DNA from: CAYYNP01 sp964472545
Lineage (GTDB): Bacteria > Planctomycetota > Planctomycetia > Pirellulales > Thermoguttaceae
Direction: 5' to 3'
Length of the DNA: 14,495 bases
Assembly (NCBI GenBank): GCA_964472545.1
Contig: CAYYNP010000259.1
Coordinates: forward strand, 1 to 14,495
Below the pieces are notes generated by a model. The model was not told where the DNA came from. It saw only the letters and a program-made list of their open reading frames with translations, and made no database searches. Positions within the stretch are counted from its first letter, which is position 1. Each line of letters starts with the position of its first letter. The translations under genes were made by a program, and so were the position numbers. Shown piece by piece: positions 7,203 through 14,380 of the stretch.

Positions 7203-9113
7203 CTCCGCTACGACCGCCTCCACCGGGCACGCATTCCGACACGCCCCACACCGCGTACATACGTCCGTGCGAATCCGATGCGCCGACTTCAACTCCCCGT
7301 CGATCGCCTCGACCGGACAGACTCTCTTGCACGCGCCGCAGCCCGTGCAGGCGGCTTCGTCGATCCGCAGCGTGATCAAGTTGCGACACACGCCGGCCGG
7401 GCAGCGTTTGTCGCGGACGTGGGCCTCGAATTCGTCGCCGAAATACTGCATCGCCGTGAGCACCGGATTCGGGGCCGTGCTGCCGAGCCCACACAACGAC
7501 GCCGAACGTACCGCCGCGGCCAAACGCTTGAGCAGTTCGAGGTCTTCTTCACTCGCCTCGCCGTCACAAATCCGCGTGAGGATCTTCAGCATCTGCCGGG
7601 TGCCCTCGCGGCAGGGGGCACACTTGCCGCAGGATTCGTCGGCGGTGAAGGTGAGGAAGAACCGGGCCAGATCGACCATACAGGTGGACGAGTCGAGCAC
7701 GATCATACCGCCGGAACCCATCATCGAGCCGGCTTCCGCCAGCTTCTCGTAGTCGATCGGCAGATCGAGCATCGAGGCCGGCAGGCATCCGCCCGAGGGC
7801 CCGCCGGTCTGCACCGCCTTGATCGGCCGCTTGCCGGACGTGCCGCCGCCGATCTGCTCGACCATCTCCCGCAACGTGATCCCCAACGGGACCTCGACCA
7901 GTCCGGTGTTCTTGACCGCACCGACCAGCGAGAAGACGGTCGTGCCGTGGTTTCGCTCGGTGCCCTTGGCGGCATACCACTCGGCACCCCGCGCGAGGAT
8001 CGGCCCGACGCTCGACCAGGTCTTGACGTTGTTGATCACCGTGGGCTTGCCCCAGAGCCCGCTGACGGCCGGATACGGCGGCCGCGATCGCGGCTCGCCG
8101 GAGTGGCCTTCGATCGACGCGATCAGGGCCGTTTCTTCCCCGCAAACGAACGCCCCGGCCCCGCGGCGGACCTGTACGCGAAAATTGAAGCCCGAGCCGA
8201 ACAGGTCGTCGCCCAATAGCCCATGCTCTTCGGCGGCTTCGATGGCGTATTGGATCGTCGAGACGGCCAGCGGGTATTCGCTGCGGACGTAGATGATCGC
8301 TTCGGAGGCCCCGATGGCGTAGGCTCCGATGAGCATCCCTTCGAGCACGGCGTGCGGGTCGCCCTCGAGCACGCTGCGGTCCATGAACGCGCCCGGGTCG
8401 CCTTCGTCGGCGTTGCAGATGACGTATTTCACCTCCGACTCGACCTGCCGGGCAAAATCCCACTTCCGCCCGGTGGGGAAGCCGGCACCGCCGCGGCCGC
8501 GGAGCCCGGAGTCGAGCACTTCTTCGACCACCTGCTCGGGTTTCATCGTGCTGAGCGCCCGCAAGGCTCCGCGATAGGCCCCCCGGGCAACGGCCTCCGG
8601 CAGCGACAGCGGGTCGATCGAGCCGCAGTTGCGCAGGATGACGCGTTCTTGCCGGCAGTTGAAGTCCAGCGCGGCCCACTCGGGCACGTCTCCGACGCCG
8701 TTGGTCGACGGGGCGTATTGGTGCGTTTCACCTAGGGAAACGTGTTCTTCGGCCTGGAAACGGCACAAGGCCCACTTGGGCTTCGCGTCCTTCTCGGCCG
8801 CGTAGGCCGCCAACAGGTCACGGGTCTTCTTCGGCGTCATGTTGGCGTAGGTGATCCGCGGCCCGCTGGGGATCATAAAGTCCAATAGCGGCTCGCGCTG
8901 GCAGAACCCGATGCATCCGGTCCGCGAAACCACCGCGTCGAGCTTCAACTCTTCGACGGCCTGTTGCGCCGCCTCTTCGATCTGCCGCGCCCCGGCGGCG
9001 ATGCCGCAGCTCGCCGAGCCAACGAGGATCTTCAGCCGCCGGGGATAGAGCGCAGCGGTGCCCGAGCTGCCCAAGCGATCCAGGTCCGCTTCGGTGCGTA
9101 CCGCTTGGCTCAT
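7200..9113 (-). CDS. nuoF: NuoF/HydB-like NADH-binding flavoprotein with thioredoxin-like and ferredoxin domains
   Basis: 637-residue protein expected to bind NADH and FMN and exchange electrons with the Hdr subunits. Seen: an N-terminal thioredoxin-like [2Fe-2S]-type domain (about 25-105; Cys36, 67, 71, while the position of the usual first ligand is Val31); the NADH/FMN core with GLRGRGGAGFPTGRKWDF (203-220), CNADEGDPGAF (233-243), GAGAFVCGEETAL (318-330) and KPTVINNVKT (356-365); the [4Fe-4S] set CGKCAPC...C (Cys495, 498, 501, 541); and two C-terminal [4Fe-4S] motifs (Cys589, 592, 595, 599 and 619, 622, 625, 629). This layout is that of electron-bifurcating hydrogenase and formate dehydrogenase NADH subunits rather than plain complex I NuoF. 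ATG 9113 is chosen because it follows TTGGAG by 8 bases and overlaps the previous stop by 4 bases; the frame stays open further upstream but inside the NuoE gene. Confidence 0.93.
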   Translation of the reverse strand: MSQAVRTEADLDRLGSSGTAALYPRRLKILVGSASCGIAAGARQIEEAAQQAVEELKLDAVVSRTGCIGFCQREPLLDFMIPSGPRITYANMTPKKTRDLLAAYAAEKDAKPKWALCRFQAEEHVSLGETHQYAPSTNGVGDVPEWAALDFNCRQERVILRNCGSIDPLSLPEAVARGAYRGALRALSTMKPEQVVEEVLDSGLRGRGGAGFPTGRKWDFARQVESEVKYVICNADEGDPGAFMDRSVLEGDPHAVLEGMLIGAYAIGASEAIIYVRSEYPLAVSTIQYAIEAAEEHGLLGDDLFGSGFNFRVQVRRGAGAFVCGEETALIASIEGHSGEPRSRPPYPAVSGLWGKPTVINNVKTWSSVGPILARGAEWYAAKGTERNHGTTVFSLVGAVKNTGLVEVPLGITLREMVEQIGGGTSGKRPIKAVQTGGPSGGCLPASMLDLPIDYEKLAEAGSMMGSGGMIVLDSSTCMVDLARFFLTFTADESCGKCAPCREGTRQMLKILTRICDGEASEEDLELLKRLAAAVRSASLCGLGSTAPNPVLTAMQYFGDEFEAHVRDKRCPAGVCRNLITLRIDEAACTGCGACKRVCPVEAIDGELKSAHRIRTDVCTRCGACRNACPVEAVVAE

Positions 9114-10039
9114 TCGAATTGCTCCAAGATCTTGGGGACTTTGTCGAGCTTCACCTTGCCGAAGGTGACGCCGTCGATTCGCATCGCCGGGGCCAACGCA
9201 CAGCAGCCGATGCAGCGGACCGTCCGTAGCGTGAACCGCATCGCCTCGTCGGTCTCGCCGGCCGCAACGCCGATCTGTCCTTCGAGCTGCTCCAACAACG
9301 CGCCGGAGCCGCGGACGAAGCAGGCCGTGCCCAGGCAGACCTCGATCACGTGCCGCCCCACCGGCTGAAGGCTGAAGGCGTTGTAGAAGCTGGCCACCCG
9401 CAGGATCTCCGGCAGCGGGACGGCCAGCCGCACGGAGAGCCGTTCGAGGATCGGCCGGGGCAGATAGCCGCGCTCGTCGTTGACGTCTTGCAGGGCGGGG
9501 ATCAGCGGGGCCGGGTCGCCGGCGTGGCGGGCGAGGATCGCGTCGAGCCACTGCCGGTCGTCGGCGCCGAGTTCTTCGCCGGGCGTAAAGGCTTCGGTCG
9601 GCTCAGGCACGTGGCGGACCGGGCAGGCCTCCCAGCAATCGCCGCAGCCGGTGCATTTCTCCGCGTCGACACCACGCGGCCGCTGTCGCACCTCGGCCTT
9701 GAAATGGCCCGGGGTGCCTTCGAGCGAAAGCACGTCGGCCATCGTCAGCACGTCGACGTTTAGGTCGCGCATGCACTCGACCAGCTTGGGCGAGATGATG
9801 CAGGTGGCACAGTCGCCGGTAGGAAAGGTCTTATCGAGCCGCGCCATGCCGCCGCCGATCGTCGGGCTCTCCTCGACCAGATAGACCTGGAACCCGGCCG
9901 CCGAAAGGTCCAACGCGGCCTGAATGCCGGCCACGCCGCCGCCACAGACCAACACGGAACCGCTCGGGCCGTTGTCGCTGAGGCCGTTGCCGTTACCGCT
10001 GGCGCGTGCGTCGGCAGTTTGTTGTGTATCGGAAACCAT
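9110..10039 (-). CDS. Fusion of HdrA N-terminal half with a NuoE-like [2Fe-2S] domain
   Basis: 309-residue protein with two clear parts. Residues 27-147 match the beginning of HdrA: FAD-binding loop VCGGGVAGIQAALDL (31-45), the HdrA signature DKTFPTGDCATCIISPKLVE (69-88; Cys77 and 80, then Cys89), and a ferredoxin motif CTGCGDCWEACP (Cys129, 132, 135, 139). The HdrA sequence then stops. Residues about 160-309 are a NuoE/HydC-type thioredoxin-like domain with ligands Cys235, 240, 276 and 280 (CLGTAC and CIGCC). The half of HdrA missing here is present in the 1120-residue protein (about 195-515), so the two may form one flavin site in trans. The start at ATG 10039 follows a strong GGAGGAGG and overlaps the hdrB stop as TGATG. 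Residues 10-28 are a Gly/Asn/Ser-rich tether. It is expected to sit with NuoF as the NADH-side module. Confidence 0.88.
   Translation of the reverse strand: MVSDTQQTADARASGNGNGLSDNGPSGSVLVCGGGVAGIQAALDLSAAGFQVYLVEESPTIGGGMARLDKTFPTGDCATCIISPKLVECMRDLNVDVLTMADVLSLEGTPGHFKAEVRQRPRGVDAEKCTGCGDCWEACPVRHVPEPTEAFTPGEELGADDRQWLDAILARHAGDPAPLIPALQDVNDERGYLPRPILERLSVRLAVPLPEILRVASFYNAFSLQPVGRHVIEVCLGTACFVRGSGALLEQLEGQIGVAAGETDEAMRFTLRTVRCIGCCALAPAMRIDGVTFGKVKLDKVPKILEQFE
9122..9127 (-). promoter_or_regulatory. Shine-Dalgarno deciding the nuoF start
   Basis: TTGGAG on the - strand, 8 bases before ATG 9113. With the 4-base ATGA overlap it sets the nuoF start there, although the reading frame is open as far as 9551. 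Confidence 0.6.
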
Positions 10040-10932
10040 CAAGCCTCCTCCGTTGCGGCGGCTACGCCCGGCGATTGTGCCTCGAGCAGCGACGTCGCAC
10101 TGATCGAAAGGGCATCTAGCCCCAACTCCTTCGGCGACAGCCCCAGGGCAAGCCCTAGAAGTTGCGTGACGTACATCACCGGCGTTTCGGGCAGCGCACC
10201 GTGGGCCTTGGCCGCGTCGGCCTGACGCAGATCGAGATTGACCTGACACAGGGGACAGGCTACCACCAGACACTCCGCGCCGGCCTCCCGGGCCATCGAC
10301 ACCAGTTTGTGTCCCAAGCGGCCCACGATCTGCGAACGGGTCATCGACAGCGCGGCCCCACAGCATTCCGTCTTGTACGGCCACTCGACCGGCTCGGCCC
10401 CGGCGGCCGCAATCAACTCGTCCATGCAGGTGGGATGCTCGGCGTCGTCGAAGGCCACGATCTCCGGCGGTCGCGTCAGCAGGCATCCGTAGTAGGCGGC
10501 CACCCGCAGGCCTTCCAGCGGCCGCTTCACCCGCCGGCGGATTTCTTCCGGCCCGAGGTGATTCACCAGCACGTCGAGCACGTGATGCACGTTGACGCCG
10601 CCGTCGTAGGCGGCGCCGGTGACGCGCTGGGCCCGCCGGCGTTCGTCGGGCTCGTTTTGCACCTTGTGGTTGGCGACCCGCAATCGGGCGTAGCACGAGG
10701 CACACGCGGCCATCACCGGCAGCCCGGCGGCCTGGGCCTTTTGCAGGTTGATCACCGGCAGGGCCACCGCCAACGAGGCGTTGGTCGTGTGGGCGGGCGT
10801 CGAGCCGCAGCAGACCCAGTCGGGGATTTCGGTCAACTCGATGCCCAGCGCCGCACAGACGGCCCGCGTGGAACGGTCGAAGTCCCAGGCGGTCGATTCG
10901 AGGCTGCAGCCGGGGTAATAGGCGTAGTTCAC
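10039..10932 (-). CDS. hdrB: Heterodisulfide reductase subunit B
   Basis: 297-residue HdrB, the catalytic subunit type that carries two non-cubane [4Fe-4S] clusters in methanogen heterodisulfide reductase. Both CCG motifs are complete: Cys9, CCG at 41-43 and CASC at 77-80; then Cys150, CCG at 190-192 and CPLC at 226-229. The N-terminus MNYAYYPGCSLEST is typical of the family. The GTG start at 10932 is supported by AGGAGGA (10942-10948) and a 4-base GTGA overlap with hdrC. The C-terminal 30 residues after LGLDAL are Ser/Ala-rich and not conserved in character. The physiological disulfide or other acceptor in a bacterium is not known from sequence; in acetogen complexes with MetV the role of HdrB is itself uncertain. 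Confidence 0.93.
   Translation of the reverse strand: MNYAYYPGCSLESTAWDFDRSTRAVCAALGIELTEIPDWVCCGSTPAHTTNASLAVALPVINLQKAQAAGLPVMAACASCYARLRVANHKVQNEPDERRRAQRVTGAAYDGGVNVHHVLDVLVNHLGPEEIRRRVKRPLEGLRVAAYYGCLLTRPPEIVAFDDAEHPTCMDELIAAAGAEPVEWPYKTECCGAALSMTRSQIVGRLGHKLVSMAREAGAECLVVACPLCQVNLDLRQADAAKAHGALPETPVMYVTQLLGLALGLSPKELGLDALSISATSLLEAQSPGVAAATEEA
10044..10051 (-). promoter_or_regulatory. Strong Shine-Dalgarno of the hdrA'-nuoE fusion
   Basis: GGAGGAGG on the - strand, 4 bases before ATG 10039 and within the end of hdrB. It identifies the true start; the same frame is open to 10705 but that part lies wholly inside hdrB. Confidence 0.75.
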
Positions 10933-11489
10933 CGCTTCTGGTCCTCCTCTTCGGCCCGGCGGAAGACGGCCCTCATCCGCTTCGCCTCGCCGCTACGGTT
11001 CGGCAGCAGCGAGATCTTGCCCTTGGCCAACATTTGGGGGAACTTGCCCACGTCGGAGAAGAAATCGCCGCTGCGGAGCTTGTAGGCGGCCAACATGCCG
11101 AACTCATAGACGCGGCCGTGACGGCGAACGCTCTTCAAGAACGACCGGCTGAACTTCTCCGGCCGGGCCTCGCCCACGGCCGCCTTGCGATCGACGGCCA
11201 TCATCCGCAAGGCGTCCATCACGCCGGCCACGTCGATCCCCATCGGGCAGCGCGTCGTGCAGGCTTCGCACGAGGCACACAGCCAGATCGCCCGGCTACA
11301 GAGGACTTCTTCGGTCTGGCCGAGCTGCACCAGCCGCATCACCTGGCTGGAAAGATAGTCCATTTCCGGGCCGATGGGGCAGCCGGTCGAACACTTGTGA
11401 CATTGAAAACAGGCCCCGGCGGGCGTGCCGCTGAGGCGCTCGACTTCGTCGAGCAGGTTCTCGTCGGTGAGTTGGATCGTCTCGGCCAC
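10929..11489 (-). CDS. hdrC: Heterodisulfide reductase subunit C
   Basis: 186-residue HdrC when started at GTG 11489, an Fe-S protein that feeds electrons from HdrA to HdrB. Two classical [4Fe-4S] motifs are seen: CFQCHKCSTGCP (Cys27, 30, 33, 37) and CASCEACTTRCP (Cys71, 74, 77, 81), followed by the helical HdrC tail. The start is uncertain. No ATG is available; GTG 11489 gives MAETIQLTDENLLDEVERLSG, which fits the family, while GTG 11525 or TTG 11621 would add residues partly or wholly encoded by a palindromic repeat (11538-11618). None of these starts has a clear Shine-Dalgarno. The stop overlaps hdrB by 4 bases. The 152-base gap to the upstream glutamate-synthase-like gene is mostly that repeat. 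Confidence 0.88.
   Translation of the reverse strand: MAETIQLTDENLLDEVERLSGTPAGACFQCHKCSTGCPIGPEMDYLSSQVMRLVQLGQTEEVLCSRAIWLCASCEACTTRCPMGIDVAGVMDALRMMAVDRKAAVGEARPEKFSRSFLKSVRRHGRVYEFGMLAAYKLRSGDFFSDVGKFPQMLAKGKISLLPNRSGEAKRMRAVFRRAEEEDQKR
10942..10948 (-). promoter_or_regulatory. Shine-Dalgarno of hdrB
   Basis: AGGAGGA on the - strand, 9 bases before the GTG start at 10932 and inside the end of hdrC. It supports use of GTG as initiator. Confidence 0.7.
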
Positions 11490-11537
11490 GGCTAATGCTC
11501 TGTCAGGATTTAACTTCTTGTTCACGGCCACGACCGT

Positions 11538-11618
11538 GGGTGCCACTGCTGGCTTGTCCAGCAGTGTTTCGATGTGCTTGGCGGGTTCGCACTGCTGGAC
11601 AAGCCAGCAGTGGCACCC
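11538..11618. repeat. Palindrome with perfect 29-bp arms upstream of hdrC
   Basis: Arms 11538-11566 and 11590-11618 are exact inverted copies (core CACTGCTGG / CCAGCAGTG, plus GGGTGCCAC / GTGGCACCC); the central spacer is 23 bases. Each arm also contains a smaller inverted repeat (CACTGCTGG...CCAGCAGTG). It occupies most of the space between the upstream stop (11642) and hdrC. I recall similar CTGCTGGACAAGCCAGCAG elements as frequent in planctomycete genomes, but no search was possible. Confidence 0.88.
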
Positions 11619-11641
11619 CAACTACTAAAGTCGACATGGCG

Positions 11642-14380
11642 CTAGTCTCCCATCCCTTCCATTTCCGCTTCGATCTCGGCGTCCGTGTAAGGAGCCACTT
11701 TGCGGTAGACGTCTTTCGGCTCGCGGAGCACGCCGTCGACAGAGAGCAGGTCGCGTTCGATCTCGACGCCGAAGAGCCGCTCGTTCTCCAGAAGATACGG
11801 CAAGATCAGCTTCCAATCGGCGGCCGAGAGCGGCAGGTACATGCCGGCGTTGAGTTGCTGGTCGACCAGCGTGTGGTGGGGGTCGCGGACGTAGATCGCC
11901 CCGCCGGAGGCCAGCGACAACAGGTTCCCGCCGGGATACGGCAGCGGCAGCGGCTCGAGCCTTCCATGAGCGTCGAACCTCAGCCCGTTGACCACCACGA
12001 ACCCGCCGTCGTTTAGGGGATCGCCGGCCATGAACGACTCGGCAAGGAAGTCGAGCGCGGTGCCGTTGATGACCACCTTGGGGCGTCCCACGGCGTTGAT
12101 CAGCGGGCGTCCGGCGACGTTGCCCATCACGTAGCACTCGCCGCCCTTGGCCCCGTAGAGGAACGTCTGGCCCACGTCGCCGTAGACGACCAGCTTGCCC
12201 CGCTTGGCGATCTGGCAGAGTTGGTCCTGGGCGTTGCCGTGGACGTAGACCTCCATGCCGTCCATGCCCGAGGCAAGATAGTCGCCCGGGTTGTCGTAAC
12301 AATCGATCCGCAGCCCGTCGCTCTCGGGACCGAACCCGACGCCGTGGAACCGCGTGCCCCGGCTGTTGTAGTGGATCAGGTGCCGCCAGCCCAGCGCGTA
12401 GGCCTGCTTCGACAACGCCGCGTCGCAATTGGCCCCCTCGGGCGAGAAGCCGCGGGCGTCGATCAGCAGCGTGGTTTCGTCGGCCTCCGGGGCGCGGAGT
12501 TTGTCGCGGCAGTCCCAAGTCACGCGGCAGTGCGAAAAAGGGGTCAGGACTCTTTTTTTCGGCCCCGGCCCCGCAGAAAGGAGTTCTGCCCCCTTTTTTG
12601 GTCCGCAGAGCGGCTGCGATTCGAAGATCCGCTCCAGCCCGTCGCGGAGGATCGTCAACACGGAACTGCGTTTCTTGTCGCCGGTCGGGTAGCGGTAGTC
12701 GAGCGCGGCGGTCAGCGCCTCAATGCCGAAGGCCGGGGCGTTGTCGGCCGTCCGTTCGACGATCGCGTCGACGAACCATCGCAGCCGGTCGTAGTCGATC
12801 TGGGCCATCCGGTCGCGAAGGTGGCGGAACACGGCCTGTGGGTCGTCGTCTCCGAGGGCCTTTTCGAGGATCACCACGTCCTCGTCGGCCGCTGTGTCCA
12901 CTCTCGGCTCGACCGATAGATCGCAGTGGACCTGCCCCTCGGGCGTGGCGACCGGTTTGCCGAACTTGTCGGTCACACGCAAATCATAATGCTGCCCGTT
13001 GTGTCCATTCCCATCGGTGCCATTCCCACCATCCCCGTTGCCGTTGCTCGGCGAAACGGTCAACAAAAACGCTCCGCCGTCGGTAAAGCTGCCGCCGCGT
13101 GCGTTCCAGTATTGATCGGCCAGCGGCGTGAACCGTTTGTCTTCGCCGGCCAGGCTGGCCAACGTGGCGTCGATCGCCTGTTTCTCCGAGCAGACCAGCC
13201 CTATGGTAACCTCGCCCTCCTGCAACGCGAAGACCTGCGGCCGCAACATGGCCGTATCGGTGATGCCCACGAGTTGGAACTCGCCCGTCTCGGCCAGGCT
13301 GCGGGCGATGATGAAGAACCAGGGGCCGTCGGGCGCCGCATGGGCATGGGCCGCTTGGATCTGGCGATAGATCCGCTGCTTCTCCGAGGGCAGCCGGTCG
13401 AAGTCGAGTTCCGTGGTCGGGGCCAACGCCTCGATGATGTATTCGATCGGATACTTGTAGACCCGGTTCCACAAATCGAACAACAAGACCGAGACTTCCG
13501 TGTCGGTGAGGAACCGCGGGAAGATGTTTCGCCCGGCCAGGTACTCGCTCACCGAATGGTAGTTGGCGAAGTCGCCGTTGTGGACCAGCGCCTCGTTGAG
13601 GCCCACGAACGGATGGGCCCCGCCGGGATGCCACACGCGGCCCTTGGTCGGATACCGCTGATGGGCAATCCAGACGTGCGCCCGCATGTCGGGCATGCGA
13701 TAATACTGCACGGCCGCCTCGGCGTAACCGACGATCTTCATCACCAGCAGGTTCCGCGAGTGCGAGAGCACGAACGCCCGCTTCTCGCCCAGCGAGGCGT
13801 AGAACTCATCGTTGAAGCGGATCGAGTTCTGGTAGATGAACTCGTCTTCCAGCTCCCGCTCGGGCAGGTCGTTCAGACCCTTCTCTTCGGCGAAACGGGC
13901 CAGCGCCTTCGGCTTGACGCGGACGAAGTAACGCACCACGTCTGGCGGGCGGACCTCCAGCAGCGGCACGTCGCGATAGTCGTCCACGGTGGCGACCATC
14001 CCGCCTTGGGCCACGTCGAAGACGGCCTCGACGTGCGTGTCGACTTCGGCGCGTGCTTCCGGATCGAGCAGAGCGACTTGCAGGATATAACTTTCGTCGA
14101 GCACCTTCCGCGAAACACCCATGTCCTCCGGCACCAGCCCGCAGACCGCGATGCCGCCGCCCTTGCCGTTGCCCCGGTTGCGCATCTGGATCGACGGCTC
14201 GTAGATATGCCGCCCACCGACGGGGATCGAACAGGCAAACCCGGTCACGCCGCAGCCGCCCTCGGCCACCCGCGAAGTGGGAAACCACGGGCCCTGCGGC
14301 CGCAAGGAGGCCCGCGCACGGCGGAAGGCGTCGGCCCGGGCCAGCGGGGAGGCGTTCGGGTTGGGTTGGGTCGTTTTCAT
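11642..14380 (-). CDS. Glutamate-synthase-like protein: class II glutamine amidotransferase plus GXGXG domain
   Basis: 912-residue protein when started at ATG 14380. The N-terminal Ntn-type glutaminase domain (about 43-445) has the likely nucleophile Cys43 in GGCGVTGFA, exposed after loss of a 42-residue leader, plus IAHQRYPTKGR (238-248) and EALVHNGDFANY (263-274). After a Gly/Asn-rich linker (445-463) and a helical region comes the GXGXG beta-helix domain typical of the GltB C-terminus (about 635-800), with VHGNAQDQLCQI, GDVGQTFLYGAKGG and YVMGNVAGRPLI. The FMN/3Fe-4S synthase barrel that sits between these domains in GltB is absent, as in archaeal-type split glutamate synthases, so a separate barrel subunit is expected, perhaps just outside the window. 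Residues 594-616 are encoded by a repeat inserted in frame. No Shine-Dalgarno is visible; a GTG at 14455 would extend the protein into a palindromic repeat and is less likely. Confidence 0.85.
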   Translation of the reverse strand: MKTTQPNPNASPLARADAFRRARASLRPQGPWFPTSRVAEGGCGVTGFACSIPVGGRHIYEPSIQMRNRGNGKGGGIAVCGLVPEDMGVSRKVLDESYILQVALLDPEARAEVDTHVEAVFDVAQGGMVATVDDYRDVPLLEVRPPDVVRYFVRVKPKALARFAEEKGLNDLPERELEDEFIYQNSIRFNDEFYASLGEKRAFVLSHSRNLLVMKIVGYAEAAVQYYRMPDMRAHVWIAHQRYPTKGRVWHPGGAHPFVGLNEALVHNGDFANYHSVSEYLAGRNIFPRFLTDTEVSVLLFDLWNRVYKYPIEYIIEALAPTTELDFDRLPSEKQRIYRQIQAAHAHAAPDGPWFFIIARSLAETGEFQLVGITDTAMLRPQVFALQEGEVTIGLVCSEKQAIDATLASLAGEDKRFTPLADQYWNARGGSFTDGGAFLLTVSPSNGNGDGGNGTDGNGHNGQHYDLRVTDKFGKPVATPEGQVHCDLSVEPRVDTAADEDVVILEKALGDDDPQAVFRHLRDRMAQIDYDRLRWFVDAIVERTADNAPAFGIEALTAALDYRYPTGDKKRSSVLTILRDGLERIFESQPLCGPKKGAELLSAGPGPKKRVLTPFSHCRVTWDCRDKLRAPEADETTLLIDARGFSPEGANCDAALSKQAYALGWRHLIHYNSRGTRFHGVGFGPESDGLRIDCYDNPGDYLASGMDGMEVYVHGNAQDQLCQIAKRGKLVVYGDVGQTFLYGAKGGECYVMGNVAGRPLINAVGRPKVVINGTALDFLAESFMAGDPLNDGGFVVVNGLRFDAHGRLEPLPLPYPGGNLLSLASGGAIYVRDPHHTLVDQQLNAGMYLPLSAADWKLILPYLLENERLFGVEIERDLLSVDGVLREPKDVYRKVAPYTDAEIEAEMEGMGD
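12534..12599. repeat. REP-like imperfect palindrome inside a coding sequence
   Basis: Left arm GAAAAAGGGGTCAGGACTC with a T-run (12534-12559) and right arm AGAAAGGAGTTCTGCCCCC with a T-run (12575-12599) are inverted copies with a few differences, mostly compatible with G-U pairing; the centre is the GC-rich GGCCCCGGCCCC. The poly-A and poly-T ends stand out in this GC-rich gene. The 66-base element is a multiple of three and is read through as residues 594-616 of the glutamate-synthase-like protein. Confidence 0.82.
12992..13051 (-). other. Gly/Asn-rich low-complexity linker
   Basis: Codons for residues 444-463 of the glutamate-synthase-like protein, running SPSNGNGDGGNGTDGNGHNG. It separates the glutaminase domain from the GXGXG part, just where the missing FMN barrel would sit in full-length GltB, and probably acts as a flexible tether. 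The HdrA'-NuoE fusion has a similar, shorter Gly/Asn stretch near its N-terminus. Confidence 0.8.

Noticed and set aside
9114..9551. Upstream extension of the nuoF frame
   Set aside because: It would lie inside the NuoE domain of the previous gene; ATG 9113 has a Shine-Dalgarno and a typical ATGA overlap.
10040..10705. Upstream extension of the hdrA'-nuoE frame
   Set aside because: It overlaps hdrB completely and is low-complexity Arg/Gly; GGAGGAGG just before ATG 10039 marks the real start.
11490..11621. N-terminal extension of HdrC beginning MGCHCWLVQQ
   Set aside because: Most of these residues are a translation of the 29-bp-arm palindrome, not of HdrC-like sequence.
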